64,000 nucleotides of DNA, taken from positions 16,802,001 to 16,866,000 of the forward strand of contig CM060731.1 in the NCBI GenBank assembly GCA_030704615.1. Direction: 5' to 3'. A model generated the notes under the pieces. It saw nothing but the letters and a program-made list of their open reading frames with translations, was not told where the DNA came from and did no database searches. A program made the position numbers and the translations under genes. The number at the start of each line of letters is the position of its first letter. The stretch's first letter is position 1. Origin of the DNA: Takakia lepidozioides. Its lineage: Eukaryota; Streptophyta; Takakiopsida; Takakiales; Takakiaceae. Positions 46,184 through 56,949 of the stretch are shown piece after piece.

Positions 46184-47701
46184 ATTGTCTTTGAGGTGTA
46201 CCACAACAACTGATTGTATAGTTGCTGTTGTTGTGCAAGATGCTAATATGCAACAGGCGGGAGGTTTTGGTGAAGTGGGCTGTGGGCAGGGATTGACAAG
46301 GTTTGGTTTCTTCTTGGCAGGCATTCAATGGCAAGAAGTGGGAGAAGTTCAACAGTGAGAAAGTGGCATCTCTGGCATATGCACGCATCCAGGGGAAGGC
46401 TGCCCTTGTGGCCCATTTCCAGAACTCCAGTTTGATGAATGAGGATAAACGATGCCGTCCCATCCTTTTCCATTCGGAGGGGCCACATGTGGGAGACCAG
46501 GTATCGCCTATCGCAGGAAATAGAACTAGCTCAAGTTCTGATGCGCCAGCTCTGAAAGAAGCAAGTGCCATCCTTACTTCTTAGTCTGTTGCTTTTGTGC
46601 TATAGCCTTGAGCTAGACCTGATAGTTTTATCCCATAGAAGTCACGTTATGTACATCTGAGTCGTCGCACTTTGTTAATGGTGTCTGTGGTCATTATGCA
46701 CACCTATCTTCCAGACATTGTTAGGTGAATCACCTTCACCCGATTTTTAGCAGTTAGCTAGATCACTGAATACCTCTATTCCAGGTGAATTGTAGGTGGA
46801 ATAAATATGCAGCATTGTTGGTGAAATATTGAGCTCAGTTCAATCTACAGTGCTGGGAACTCTTTGCTATGAGCATTGTCATGCTTAAAGGGTTCACAAC
46901 CTGGAGTACCAGTTGGACCTAACTATCTATAGTTAATTTCAGTTGGGTAGCTCAATTTAGAGCAATAAACATGTTTCAGGCACAGAGTTGCTTGTTTGTG
47001 TCCGTGCAGGGTTCTTAGGTAACTTTCAACTTCCACTCAACTCGCTCTCAACCCGGCTTTGCTTCCATAAGAAGCACACACGCGTGTAGACACCAGGGCA
47101 GCAACTTTTTTAGGGTGATAGATGCTACATGACTCTTGTCTGTGTGTCTCCACAGCAAAAGCTTTTGGGTAGAATCCAGGCCTTCGCTTCAGCTCACCAG
47201 CTTTAGGCTCCTGTAGGATTGACACTGAGTGTGTACACAAGCAAAGATTCTGCTCATGTTCCCCTCTCTGCTCCCTTCAATACCTGCTCAGGGTGATTCC
47301 TGCCTGCAGTGTGAATGTCCCAGGATTGATCTCCTGCCACTCTGCTCCACACTTGCAATCAAATGGAGATGTAGAAGTTGGTTGTGTTTGGTGCTCTGAG
47401 AACCAAATGGAAAAGAGTCTTCTGACTCATCAAGGGGCAGGTGTTAGTCATGGCCTGCAGGCAAAAGAGACAAATAGAGACAAAAAGATATAGACCCCAA
47501 ACCAATCAGAATGATTACTTGCTTTTGTAGGAGCCATTCCCAGTGGGTGTCAATGTGCGCACTCGTCCTAGCAGGGAACGCAGCAGCAATGGAGGAAGCC
47601 ATCAGGGGAGCCCCTCAACAAGCAACAGCAGCAGAGATGAATCCGTGCATGGTGCTGGAGCAGCGACCCGCAACTTGTCTCCGGAGAGGGAGAGAGAGTG
47701 A
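33504..47701 (+). CDS. MEI2-like RNA-binding protein, complete, 12 coding exons
   Basis: MEI2-like proteins bind RNA in meiosis and development. Exons: 33504-33852, 34169-34641, 35673-35831, 36088-36204, 36638-36789, 38080-38171, 38532-38990, 39529-40231, 41317-41401, 41909-41977, 46321-46500 and 47531-47701. They total 3009 bases, 1002 residues plus TGA, with every splice phase consistent. RRM1 starts at about residue 254 (RTLFVRNINSNVEDTELRAL), RRM2 at about 338 (GTLVVFNLDASVSNDDLRQI) and the MEI2-specific C-terminal RRM3 at about 825 (TTLMIKNIPNK, then TYDFIYLPIDF and NVGYAFINM). An in-frame TAA 12 bases upstream fixes the start. Introns follow GT-AG; the donor after exon 3 (GTCCCT) is weak. 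Intron 10 (4.3 kb) is full of LINE debris. The 1002-residue length suits the plant family. An extra small exon between 38990 and 39529 is not excluded. Confidence 0.93.
40294..40311 (+). repeat. (CT)n microsatellite in MEI2-like intron 8
   Basis: CTCTCTCT run directly before repeat family R3. Confidence 0.85.
40319..40905 (+). repeat. Repeat family R3, plus-strand tandem copies in intron 8
   Basis: GTCAATGGCCACAAG..TACGGCAAA followed by ATGAGTACATTCTCTC starts near 40335, 40565 and 40848, giving about two and a half tandem units. The second unit has an open frame with ADHTQQIDAFVKGFLEKIWT. Minus-strand copies at 44580-44905 and 45760-46140 share that peptide, so the family once encoded protein. 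It may be LINE-derived. Confidence 0.6.
42430..43720 (-). mobile_element. LINE remains in MEI2-like intron 10
   Basis: The minus strand reads FHAFKEGLSFAEITNFIPHD (about 43100), then CPPWTTSDLEIGHHFLSC and RVYNGIWAD (about 42700-42600). These are segments of the zf-RVT-type C-terminus of a LINE, split by stops. Upstream, near 43460-43714, another open stretch (LPWKHLVESCRYFVIQGTRI) may be part of the same element. It lies antisense to the host gene. Confidence 0.5.
44580..44905 (-). repeat. Repeat family R3, minus-strand copy in intron 10
   Basis: Carries the reverse complement of ATGAGTACATTCT and of the GGCCACAAG..ACGGCAAA block, then the decayed TQQIDA-type coding segment. Confidence 0.55.
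45238..45579 (-). mobile_element. LINE reverse-transcriptase C-terminal fragment
   Basis: A 113-codon open frame: LLYASAVWEGNSNHAKNLEF, VRWWGHLNHLPNNRYPQIID, WRKKVEDF. The order 'tank up a name list, then W.GH..R' is typical of the end of non-LTR pol proteins. It is a different LINE group from the 42.4-kb fragment, in the same intron and also antisense to the MEI2-like gene. Confidence 0.55.
45760..46140 (-). repeat. Repeat family R3, second minus-strand copy in intron 10
   Basis: Encodes SYWANHTQQIDACINGFLED and TKVVSVPLCSAQTGSG in one open frame, matching the intron 8 copy. A GA microsatellite follows at 46149-46182. Confidence 0.55.
46149..46182 (+). repeat. (GA)n microsatellite, about 17 units
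   Basis: Uninterrupted GAGAGA run 140 bases before exon 11 of the MEI2-like gene. Confidence 0.9.
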
Positions 47702-49540
47702 TGCGGCCTGCTCTCACATCTGGTTGTCTAAGTTGACTTGCTGGGGGGGCCTGATGTGGCCATTCCAGATAGGGAAGGGAAGAAAGAGGAAGTAGAGAGA
47801 CGTTTGAGAGGTGCTTGGCCCAAAAGGCTGACAATTGTTGTAGTAGGCAGCAATAAGGTTGGCCACTGCAGACTTGTTTTGGGTTTTTTGAGTGAGGAAC
47901 TGAGCTGACAGGTGTATGTTGTAGGCACAACTTTGACCACCTGCGCAGGAGAGCTGTTTTGGGCTGCAGCGGTGCAATTAGCTGCTGCAAAAAGTTTGGG
48001 TTGGTCCGAATTTCTATGTAGGAACACAGAATATGGCAAGCATCAGGGATTGAAAGCAGATATATGCAGAAGGGGGGTGCTGGGCGGCCGCTGTGCAGAG
48101 GGAACTGTTTTAAAAGATTGGGGTGCTCATGGATGTGTTGGCAGATAAACACATCCACGTGTTTTATTCAAGGCTCGAGTTTTTCAGGCTCCCATCCAAG
48201 AGGAGTTGCATGACACAGTTTTGGCCCAAGGCCATTTCAGCTCCTGCTGGCTGGAGCCTGATAGAAGTGCCGCAAATTGTACAGGGTGAAGTTTAAGAGA
48301 CAGTGTTGGGAGTCAATTGAGTGTGAAATACATGCGAGCGCGCAGGTGTGGAATTAGATTTTGCAGGTATGAAGCCATGCTTTGATGGTGGGGTGGTAGC
48401 TCTAAAGGCTCGAGTGGGTGTGTGTTTTGGCAAGGTGATGATGATAATGACGATATAAGTGGGCATTTAGAGGACCTTTGAAGGCTATTGTCTAAATTAT
48501 AACATCTTGGATTCATTCTTACATCTGGGCTTTCTTTTGTGAATTCTTGATATGAGACCTACAGGAGCGGGGCTGAATGATTGCCACAGAGTGAGGCACA
48601 CTTTAGAGGTAGGGAGTGTGCCCAGAAAGTCCAATTGGACAAACTTTTCAATTGTAAAATGTGTATTTTGAAGGTGTGTAATCAATTATCCTGTATTTTT
48701 GGCTGGAGTACAGAGTTCATATTGCTCTGTTCAGCTGGTTCTCCAGCCCATTTTTCCATGGTTTTTGTCAAATATGAGTTTTGGTTTCTGTTGAAGTACA
48801 TTGACAGGTTCTGCTGCTCAAAACGTAGTATCTGAATTGAGGTCTTATTCTATCCCTTACCGGTTGGAATACAACATTTAGAAATCCTTGAACTTGATTG
48901 CCTGAAGGTTTCAGATGGGTGTTTGGCGGTTTTCCTTGCCCATTGAAGGCTCGATGTCAGACTGGAAGGCTATCTAGTACTGACCGAATGTGGTTGGTTT
49001 GGAAATAGTTCTGCCGGAGTGTGATGGCACTGTTAACATTCAATTTTTTTGGTAATTGGAATGTTGCTTGACTACATAACATGATAAGAGTGGAACAGTG
49101 CTTGGCATCAGACACAAACGGCTGCAACAGCAACATCGTGCTGCACAAGCACATGAAACATTCTGTCAACTGCTCCAGGACAAACTCAAGCAAGCAAGCA
49201 AGCTATCTTCAACTCAATATTCAACCCTCTGCTTAACTGCATATGTGGTAGAAATGGCCTTGTCCTCACTACCCCACCTACTATCAACACTGAAATCTGG
49301 GTGCAAGCCTCTGCAATCTGCACAACCAATTGTTTCAATTCTGCTCACCACACCCCAAACTGCACATGCTTAGCTCGCCACTACCCTGGAGCAGCAGGGC
49401 TACATATGAGATCACATCATTAGTACCCTCTTTCATCTTCCATCTTCTCTTACATAGGCTATTATTCAGTATGTTTGTGAGTTATCACGCTGCAGAAGAG
49501 TATCAATGTTGAAACCAAGCGTGGCTTGGTGAATGAACTC
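47702..49540. other. 3' flank of the MEI2-like gene, no gene recognised
   Basis: It begins with the 3' UTR. Several open frames exist but none shows a family motif. The poly(A) site cannot be fixed. Confidence 0.3.
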
Positions 49541-49553
49541 GTCTCTTTTGGGT

Positions 49554-49800
49554 TCACAATACATCATGTACAGATATATGTAGTAGAGATGTTTGCAGGG
49601 GATCCACTTCCATCTCTTCCTGACTGCCCTTGCGCATGCTTACAAAATCTGGACAGGTGCAATCCTTAAAATTGCCCACCTGATAGGCCCCATTATGAAG
49701 AGCAAAGCCAAAAGTGACCAATGTGTACACCCGACCATAGCTAAGGGGGGAAACTTCCATGATACCTGTCACCTGAGCCTAAAGAATTCTTGCTGACTCC
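49554..49800 (-). pseudogene. SWIM zinc-finger transposase fragment, copy 1
   Basis: The minus strand reads VTGIMEVSPLSYGRVYTLVT, then CTCPDFVSMR, before the frame is lost. It aligns throughout with the better copy at 60960-61295. SWIM fingers follow the transposase domain in MULE/FAR1-type proteins. Upstream, a GPDHN..VESARIL segment with a stop also matches. Confidence 0.55.
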
Positions 49801-50417
49801 ACCCTGCAATTGTGATCTGGACCTAAAGGCATTTTCCCATTCTTTCTCGTGGGGTGCAAATTGGCCCCAGCGGAAAGTTCTCTAGCAACATAAGGGAAAA
49901 TGGTATATGGGCTAGGTCTAGGCAGTACTGGAAAAACCGTGCAAGACAAAAGTCAGTGTTCTCCAATTTGTCGATCTCCTGTGATGAGAGGCAGGTTCCC
50001 GCCTTCACTGGCCAAATGTTAGGTTGGGGCGGCTTTATTACAAAAGAGTCGCCATCTCCACCGTGAGGAATGCTAATTCGTGAGCCTGCTCATGAGCTTA
50101 CGTCAGCCTTTGAGCTTGGCTAGGCTCACGTGAGCTTGGGAAGGGGCCCCATAACCACGGATATTTCACCTATTTCCGTGCATTTGCCTCTTGCCAATAC
50201 TTATCCCATGATTGAATGACAACATCGGTCACAGCAGCTTGTCGAGCGAAAAAAAATGTAATCACAACGACCAATTTCGCTGATGAATCCCGAGTTTATG
50301 CTCATGTGAGTTCAATTTTGGACAAGAGCTTGAAAGGGAGAAACCAAATATATATATATATGGACTTAGCCACTTTCGGACCCAACCTAGAAAAATGGCG
50401 ACAAATTTCCAGTTCCG

Positions 50418-50421
<4 letters not shown>

Positions 50422-50448
<27 letters not shown>
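50422..50448 (+). repeat. (TA)n microsatellite
   Basis: TATATA run; a shorter one lies near 50350. Confidence 0.85.
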
Positions 50449-50449
<1 letters not shown>

Positions 50450-50559
50450 TGAAACCCAAGTTTGTGCTCATGTGATTTCAACTTTGGACACTCTTAGCTA
50501 CGATGAGTTTACACTGTCCAACAACGAAATATTTATTTTGGATGTCATATTACTTTGCC

Positions 50560-50960
50560 TTCATTGCCTCTTATGTGGGTGTTGACGCCCACATAATTCA
50601 TGGGTCTCTCGCAAGTCCTCCAATGACACAATACAACGGGTTTTTTTTTATTTCTTTTTAAATAATGTGAGGACTTATGTGGGTGTTGACGCCAACATAA
50701 TTCATGGACCTCCCGTACGTCATCCAATTACACCAAAAAATAAAATAAAAATAAAATAAAAATAAAATTGAGAAAGTATATGGGTGTTGACGCCCACATA
50801 ATTCGTGGACCTCCTGCAAGTCCTCCAATGACCCAACCCAAGAACAAAAAACAAACAAAAAAACAAAAACCCTTAATTTTTATTTTTTCAAATATAAAAT
50901 ATGATGACTTATGTGTGCGACGCCCACATAATTCGTGGACCTCCCGCAAGTCCTGTGTAA
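50560..50960. repeat. Four tandem copies of a GTTGACGCCCACATAATTC unit
   Basis: TATGTGGGTGTTGACGCC.ACATAATTC.TGG.CCTC..GCAAGTCCTCCAATGACAC starts near 50572, 50676, 50779 and 50908. Spacers are A-rich. Open frames on the minus strand arise only from the repeat. Confidence 0.75.
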
Positions 50961-52100
50961 TAGTTTTGGTCATGGTTAACTAGAATTACCTACTTCTAGT
51001 TAATTAGGACATTTTGGATGTTTATATTTGTATTTTGTGTGTTGGGACTTCATTTGGTCTCACATGCCAAGTGAGATGCCAAGTCTCACTTGGGACATGG
51101 GGATGGGTTTTCCCCTTGTGAGGGTTTAGGAGGGCTAATCTTCTTGTAGTTGAGCCTCCATGAGCCTCTCTCACGTCCATAGCTCTAGGTATTGAGAGGG
51201 AGTGTGTTGAGGGCTTTGTAGGGTAGATTTCTTTAGCAAAGGTGCCCTTGGCTTAACTTAGTTTATGTGATAGAGTGGATTTCACTTGGAAGGAATAGGG
51301 CTTGTTCTTAGTGTGATTGCTTCATGCTTTGAGAGTTTTCATTGTCTTCCACTTCTCTCATTTCTCATCTCTTATCACTACAAAAAGATCTCCTTATGCT
51401 TTGTGAGTGCGGAGTGTAAGGATTAGTTTTGCACTTGTATATCAAGGAGGTTGAGAGCTATGAGGATTTAGCTCTTGTATTACAAGACTTGCAAGGGGTT
51501 GCAAGGAAAGGTGATCGGGTGTTGCATGCACTAAGGAGTTGGAGAGCTTGAGAAGAAAGCTCTTGAGTCATAAGTTTTTGCATGGATTGCAAGGAGGAAG
51601 TCTTGTGAGTGTGGAAGAAAGATTCTAGGGTTTGAGAATCCTTTATATGCATTGTGGAGTCAATGGTGTGTGTCGTGGCTTGTGGAGAGCAACTAAAGGA
51701 TTGTTAGTATTCAGTTCACTATCAATCTAGGGATAAGCAAATTGAAAGTGTGGATGTTGTAGAAGAGAAGCCAAGGAGCTACATAGCTTGGGCTTGAAGA
51801 CAACAAGGGCAAACACTTGGAGATTAGTAAGAAGCTCAAGAGGTTTTGAAATGGAGCATGTGAAGAAATCTTCCAATCATGGTGGTGTGGATCCAAGCTT
51901 AGGGCATTGGAAGAGCTTGGAGCTCATCATTTCTGGATTAATAGGGTGGATATGCCCATTCCCATGACCTTATCCATTCCCGTTCCTTAGAATAATCACC
52001 TATTACAGTTGCACGACATTTTATTTTATTACATTTAAGTTCCAACTAGCATCTGAAGCCATAATAGAAATAAGTGGCGTTCAGTCATTTTTCTACAGGA
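50961..52100. other. Unassigned repeat-like stretch
   Basis: TGTAATAGTTTTGGTCATGG at the left and a TATTACA near 51998 could be ends of a solo LTR, but no target duplication is visible. No coding family. Confidence 0.25.
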
Positions 52101-52107
52101 ACACAAA

Positions 52108-52660
52108 ATGGACCAGGTAAAAATAGATAGGCCAAATGACTTCTTGTGGCCAATTTCCTCAGCTCTGTGGAAGCCCACCTCGATAGGGACTAGGGGGGCC
52201 ACTACGATTCTGCTATCTCCCTCCCTTCACACACTACTTTCCAATGAAGAAGTTTGGCTACCGGGTAGGCTCCAGTTTTGTTCTATTTCTATGCCCAATA
52301 ACCAAGGCACTTTGGGTCTGGTGAATGTTTACGCTCCAAATACCTCCCTGGAAAGGGTTGTCTTCTGGCAGACCTTGGATTCCAAAATGAGAGATAATCA
52401 AGCCATTGATAGTTGGATCATTGCGGGTGATTTCAATATGGTGGAGTCCCATGAAGACAGAAGGGGTATTGGCTCCTTCCACCCTCTTTCGGAGGAAATG
52501 GATCACTGGAATACCTGTCTCCAAACTCATAGCCTGGCAGAAACTCACCCATTATCCATTCAAGCCTCCTCTTTATCCTTCATATGGACAAATAATGGAT
52601 CACTCACTGACCTTTGTATGGCACGCTTGGATAGAGCTTATGTCTCTCTCTAGTTCAGTG
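52108..52660 (+). mobile_element. LINE endonuclease (APE-type) fragment
   Basis: An open frame of 181 codons includes GLVNVYAPNT, then IIAGDFNMVESHEDRRG and, near the end, LCMARLDRAYVSL. GDFN and the RLDR(A/I) motif are conserved in L1-type apurinic endonucleases. The reverse transcriptase core is missing; a poly(A) run follows at 52937-52962. Confidence 0.8.
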
Positions 52661-52936
52661 CTCCAAAAGGCTACCTCAAGATCCCATTCCGTTGGGATTT
52701 GACCACGCTCCGATTCAGTAATCCTTTCCTATTCAAGAGTCAAAACGCAGAGGCAGAGGTCTGTTCAAGATTAACAACCTCTTGCTCAAGATCCCTTCTT
52801 TCAAACTTGGTTTTATTCAACCCTGGACCACAACAGGAAACAATGATCAAAACCCGACGGACGGATTTTTGGCAAAACTGAAAGCAGTTAATGTGGAAAG
52901 CCAAAGGATGAGCCAAGCCTATGGTTTAATCCGGAA

Positions 52937-52962
52937 AAAAAAAAAAAAAAAAAAAAAAAACA
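52937..52962 (+). repeat. Poly(A) run
   Basis: 26 consecutive A inside the LINE region, possibly the tail of a nested retroposition. Confidence 0.85.
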
Positions 52963-53044
52963 GCTCGTGTAGCCAAGGTTAGAGCAGCAACAGGTTACCA
53001 CACAATGCTGCAAAGCGTCCCAGCTCCTTGGCTGGCTTGTTTGT

Positions 53045-53859
53045 CTCAAGGTCCCCCCCCTCCCTCTCTCAACTCTTGGGCGCTGGTGATCTTGTGTCGC
53101 GGCCCTTCGTCTTGAGGGCAGGGGGTCGGGACACGAGAGGGGCTGCCCCTGTGGTGGGGGCAGTGGCGACGATAGATGCGGGGGCTAAAGCACCCTTGAG
53201 TGTCCAAGGCACTCAAGGGGGGGGGGGGGGGGGTGGCGGAGGCGCTCACTAGGTGGAGCCCCGCACACCGGGTTGCGGTGGGGGGGTGGTTCCACGAGGG
53301 GTGGTGGTAGCTTAGTGGGACTTAGTGGGGGTGGCATAGGACTCACCGTGGGGGTGGAGACCTTGTGGTGGGAGTCGTGGGGAGTCTTGGGACTCATCAC
53401 AGTCCAATGGGACCGTGGTGAGTGGGCCAAGACTCAACGCGACTCATCACCGGAAATCGAGGGTTTTCGTGGTGGTTCGCCATAAAATGACATGGTTGTT
53501 TGTGAAACCCCCGCGGACAGTCACAGAAGTATATATAGGGAGTAGTAATCCCAAGAACGATGCAAGCCCGTTGGTGACCAAAAACTAGTAAGTAAGCGTG
53601 CGAGCCGGAAAACGACCAGGGTGTGGGGAGCTATCCCGGACTGCCATCGACCAAAGGGAATTTCCACTAGGCCCAAATTGGGAGAGGGTCTTGTGGGGGA
53701 GTGAAGGGGGACCGTTATGTCCCGGTGAGCAGCCGAAGCTCCGAGTTGGTCCGGCGGCCAGTTAGGGAGTTAGGCGCGCGCATCAGAGCGAGTAACTATG
53801 ACTTGAAAGGGAGCTTACCGAAGTGAGGTGCGCGACATCCTACAGGGGCAGTTTACCAT
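53045..53859. mobile_element. GC-rich insertion within LINE-derived sequence
   Basis: An 815-bp GC-rich block flanked by the direct repeat CTTGTTTGT (53036-53044 and 53860-53868). A 9-bp duplication is typical of Mutator-like elements, but no terminal inverted repeats are visible and the match could be chance. It contains a G run at 53218-53233. Confidence 0.45.
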
Positions 53860-53868
53860 CTTGTTTGT

Positions 53869-54625
53869 TTCAGATATCTCGAACTTAAGGCATTTCCATT
53901 CAGCATAGATACGACATCGCTTGCACTTAATCTCCTCTCACTAGAGCCGATCATTTCAACCAGGTCCGCTCACAGCAGTCAGGATATGCTGATGGACCTC
54001 GCCAGATAAAGCAATGAACCGGGAACCACCCCTGACATCCTCTACTCAATCCTGGCTTGCCAAAAACCGGTTCATTTGGATCTTGAGAAGACCCCTAACT
54101 GAACTGGATATTGACCCTGCGGAATGGAAATGGTCTTTCTCAACCTCACCTGAACCTTTCTTTGCTCTACTAAAAAAGGATACAGGGCCCTCTTGACATC
54201 CCCATCTCTCAACACTAAATTGGAATCACGTTGGAGCCAACATGGCTTTCAGAACGAGAAGTGGTCTGTCATCTGGGGGTCAGTCTGGATCAAATCGAGA
54301 CCAGCCAAGATTTCCGCCTTTCTATGGCAAATAGTCTATAGGGTATTGAAGGTGGGAGAATGGTTACAATTCCAGAATGCCCTCCTTTTGTTTCTGTTGC
54401 AGCCTTGGCATATTATAAACTTTGGAATACTGTCTTCTTAGTTGTTCAGCACCAGCTGCGATCTGGCCTCATGTTAAGGCCCTCTACCTTCATTGGAAAC
54501 CCAGAATTCTTTCAACCACAGATATTCTCCTAAATTATGACCCAGTCTCCAAGTCACGAGCCATTACCTGCCCTGTTTATGAAAGCTTCCTCACTGTGGC
54601 ATTTATGGAAAGCAAGATATAAGTT
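53869..54625 (+). mobile_element. LINE zf-RVT fragment
   Basis: WSVIWGSVWIKSRPAKISAF, LWQIVYRVLKVGEWL, then LEYCLLSC and IWPHVKALYLHW: the reverse-transcriptase zinc-binding domain of plant L1-type elements, with stops and a frameshift. It probably belongs to the same element as the endonuclease at 52108, the reverse transcriptase having been lost. Confidence 0.65.
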
Positions 54626-54639
54626 CAGGTGTCAAGTTA

Positions 54640-55050
54640 AATAAACACAGTGTGAAACTAACTAGAATAAAGCTAGTTATTTGTATTTAACACTTGGATT
54701 TAGTTCAAGTGTTAAGTCAGGTGTCAAGTTTAGATTGACACCTGAACCGTCTTATCTTCACGCGAGCGTCAGTCGTGCGGCTCATCTCTCTCGAGTTGAG
54801 CCTGCGCGACCGAGCTCCTTCATCGCTTTAGAACTGAGTGTGCTTATGTAGGGGTATAAGTTGTTGTGGGGTGGAGTCCCCATAGCTTGGGGTGCCCCTG
54901 GCTCGACTATTATCTTAAAGAGTGATGTTGATGGATTTCATGTTTCTTATGTGAACAGTGTGTGTCTAGTTTTTCTTATCACTCGAGAGAGATGATGCTT
55001 GCATCTGTGAGTGCCAGAGGTGAGTTTGTTTTAGCACTATTATAATATAT
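54640..55050 (+). repeat. LTR-like repeat family R1, copy 2
   Basis: Matches 20440-20790 in block order. It carries TGAAACTAACTAG and TAAAGCTAGTTA near its left side, weakly like copy 1. It lies directly upstream of the TBL fragment. Confidence 0.6.
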
Positions 55051-55273
55051 ATCTTGGGGCAGGAGTCCATCTGGCCCTGCTGTTGCCATGGGTATGCGCT
55101 TGTTGTTTACACATTGGCGTTGGTTGTGATCAGGGTGTAGTGATCCCTATTTGTGGTGGCGGGAGCGCGCAGGGGGCCCTGGCAGCCCTGCTGCCTGAGC
55201 GCTGGGACACGCTGAGCACCCAGTAGGCCAGTCGTGCCCAACTTGTGTCGTCCGTTGTATATGCAGCTCAGGT

Positions 55274-56115
55274 GTGGTGTCGAGTCAGTACGCCTGGACT
55301 GTCAACAATGCTGGACTTTTTGGTCTCCTTGAGCGAATTCTTTGGCTTGCTCATTTTCTGACAAAGACAAGGCAGGTGCAATCGGCTGGGTGCCATGGCC
55401 CCCTCGCAGAGCTACAATTCGAAACCCAGCAAGGAGAGGCAGGCGATTCGCAAGACTTCAGCACCCTCTCTTCCCAACAATGGGTCCAGCCCGTTTTCGA
55501 GCCACGAAGTGTAATCCGATTTAAAGGCTTGGTTTACGCGTGTGTGTTTGCTGCCCTACTTCCGGTTGCAGTGATCCGTGCGTTCGTGTTCCATACGAGG
55601 CCATTTGTCCGTCATGACACGAAGGAAGCTGGCAGCTTGTGTCTATATTCTAATGTATCCAATCTTACCGATTTGGCGGTTGCAGTTCAAGGTCCAAGCG
55701 CCACAGAACCTGACGACATCAAGGAACTTGTCCCTGAAGACAAAGGGGTCCAGTACCATCAACTCTGTGACCACAGCTCAAGGTTTAACAACCAAGGAGA
55801 CTTACATCACCAAGGAAGCTGGAAGCTTATTTCTCGAGACGAAGGGATCGAATGTCACTGTTCTAGCTGGCACAAGAGCATGTGACCTGTCCATAGGGAC
55901 CTGGGTGCCTGATCCCCAACCCCCTCTGTACACGAATGAAACGTGCCAGTAAATTGGAGATGATCAAAACTGCATGAAGAATGGACGGCCTGACAGTGGG
56001 TATTTGCACTGGAAATGGAAGCCAAATGATTGTGAGCTGCCTCGGCTTGATGGCAGAGCCTTCTTGGAGTCAATGAGAGGCAAAACTGTGGCCTTTGTGG
56101 GGGACTCCATTGCAG
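55274..56115 (+). pseudogene. TRICHOME BIREFRINGENCE-LIKE (TBL) 5' fragment
   Basis: TBL proteins are Golgi polysaccharide O-acetyltransferases. One frame gives a hydrophobic anchor (GLVYACVFAALLPVAVIRAF). A second frame gives CDLSIGTWVPDPQPPLYTNE, a TAA at a position usually open, then DDQNCMKNGRPDSGYLHWKW and FVGDSIA, the GDS catalytic motif. The two frames differ, so at least one frameshift and one nonsense mutation exist. Homology ends shortly after GDSIA; the rest of the catalytic domain is absent. It is followed after about 190 bases by a PsaF fragment on the opposite strand. Confidence 0.8.
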
Positions 56116-56306
56116 GGGAACGCCATATAGTGATTTAATACAGGCTGGGGGTGGTGATGGAGCGCCGCTGTGACAGCTGATCTGGTCAGGCGGCACTTGT
56201 GCAAGGAGGAAATTTGGGGTTTTTTCCCTTGTAGCTGGCAAGATGCTTAGAATGGTTAAACAGCCATCCTTCGTCATCTGTTCTTTATATTGCCCTTGGA
56301 ACTCAC

Positions 56307-56877
56307 TGCAGCCAGGGGCCATGTGAATCCCGTCCACAGAAGACTCACAGCAAGGGGGACATCGATGATGATCTCCTTCGCGGTGGGCTTCTTGCTGCTC
56401 CTGACTGCAATCAGGTAGCTCCTGCCAACCCATCCAATCCATCCTGCGATGTACAAGAACACAATTCCTGGGTATACAAACTCTCCCAAATACTTCTGGT
56501 CGCCATCGACAATCAAGTGAGGAAGACCGTCAGTTCCACACAGCAATCCCTCGTTGCCGTAGAAGGCAAACCGTCTCTTGGTCTTCTCAATAGTGGCATT
56601 GATAGCAAGTGTCGGTGCGCTATCAGCAAAAAGGGGCGGTGCCAACAATGGCGGCCAGGGCCAAAGCCGTTGCCATCTTTCTAGCTGTTTCTGCTACAGA
56701 CTGCTCGCTCTTCACATCCTTGTCAGAAGATGCTCGCACTGCCAGAGAAGGACCCCGGTAAGAGACAGAGGGCACGGACGACACTCGCAAGGCCCGACCA
56801 CTCAGCAACCTCTGCTGCCGCACAGCATCCACTCCTGCAGCGGGAGTCACCAAGGCCCTGGCAGCTACGGTCGCCAT
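56307..56877 (-). pseudogene. psaF: Photosystem I subunit III (PsaF) copy with internal deletion
   Basis: PsaF sits on the lumenal side of photosystem I and docks plastocyanin. From ATG at 56877 a transit-peptide-like sequence (MATVAARALVTPAAG) leads to [12 protein letters not shown]. The sequence then jumps, with a frame change near 56630, to [33 protein letters not shown] and [18 protein letters not shown]. The stretch usually between them, which holds the lysine-rich plastocyanin-docking helix, is missing. The coding match ends at GFTWPLAA before GTGAGT, an intact splice donor. This is therefore a copy of genomic DNA, not of mRNA. It is a pseudogene fragment. Confidence 0.85.
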
Positions 56878-56949
56878 CTCTCCCTTCTTCTTCCTGTCTG
56901 TGCGCTCTGTGGCCTCCTTCCTCTCTCTCCTGAGCATACTGAGTTCGTG

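Noticed and set aside
45978-46571. Minus-strand 197-codon ORF across MEI2-like exon 11
   Set aside because: Shadow of exon 11 and a GA microsatellite; only the R3-derived part is meaningful.
47568-48158. Minus-strand 196-codon ORF
   Set aside because: Antisense to the last MEI2-like exon and its 3' flank; biased composition, no motif.
52108-54625. A complete LINE
   Set aside because: The reverse-transcriptase core is missing between the endonuclease and zf-RVT parts, and the frames are broken.
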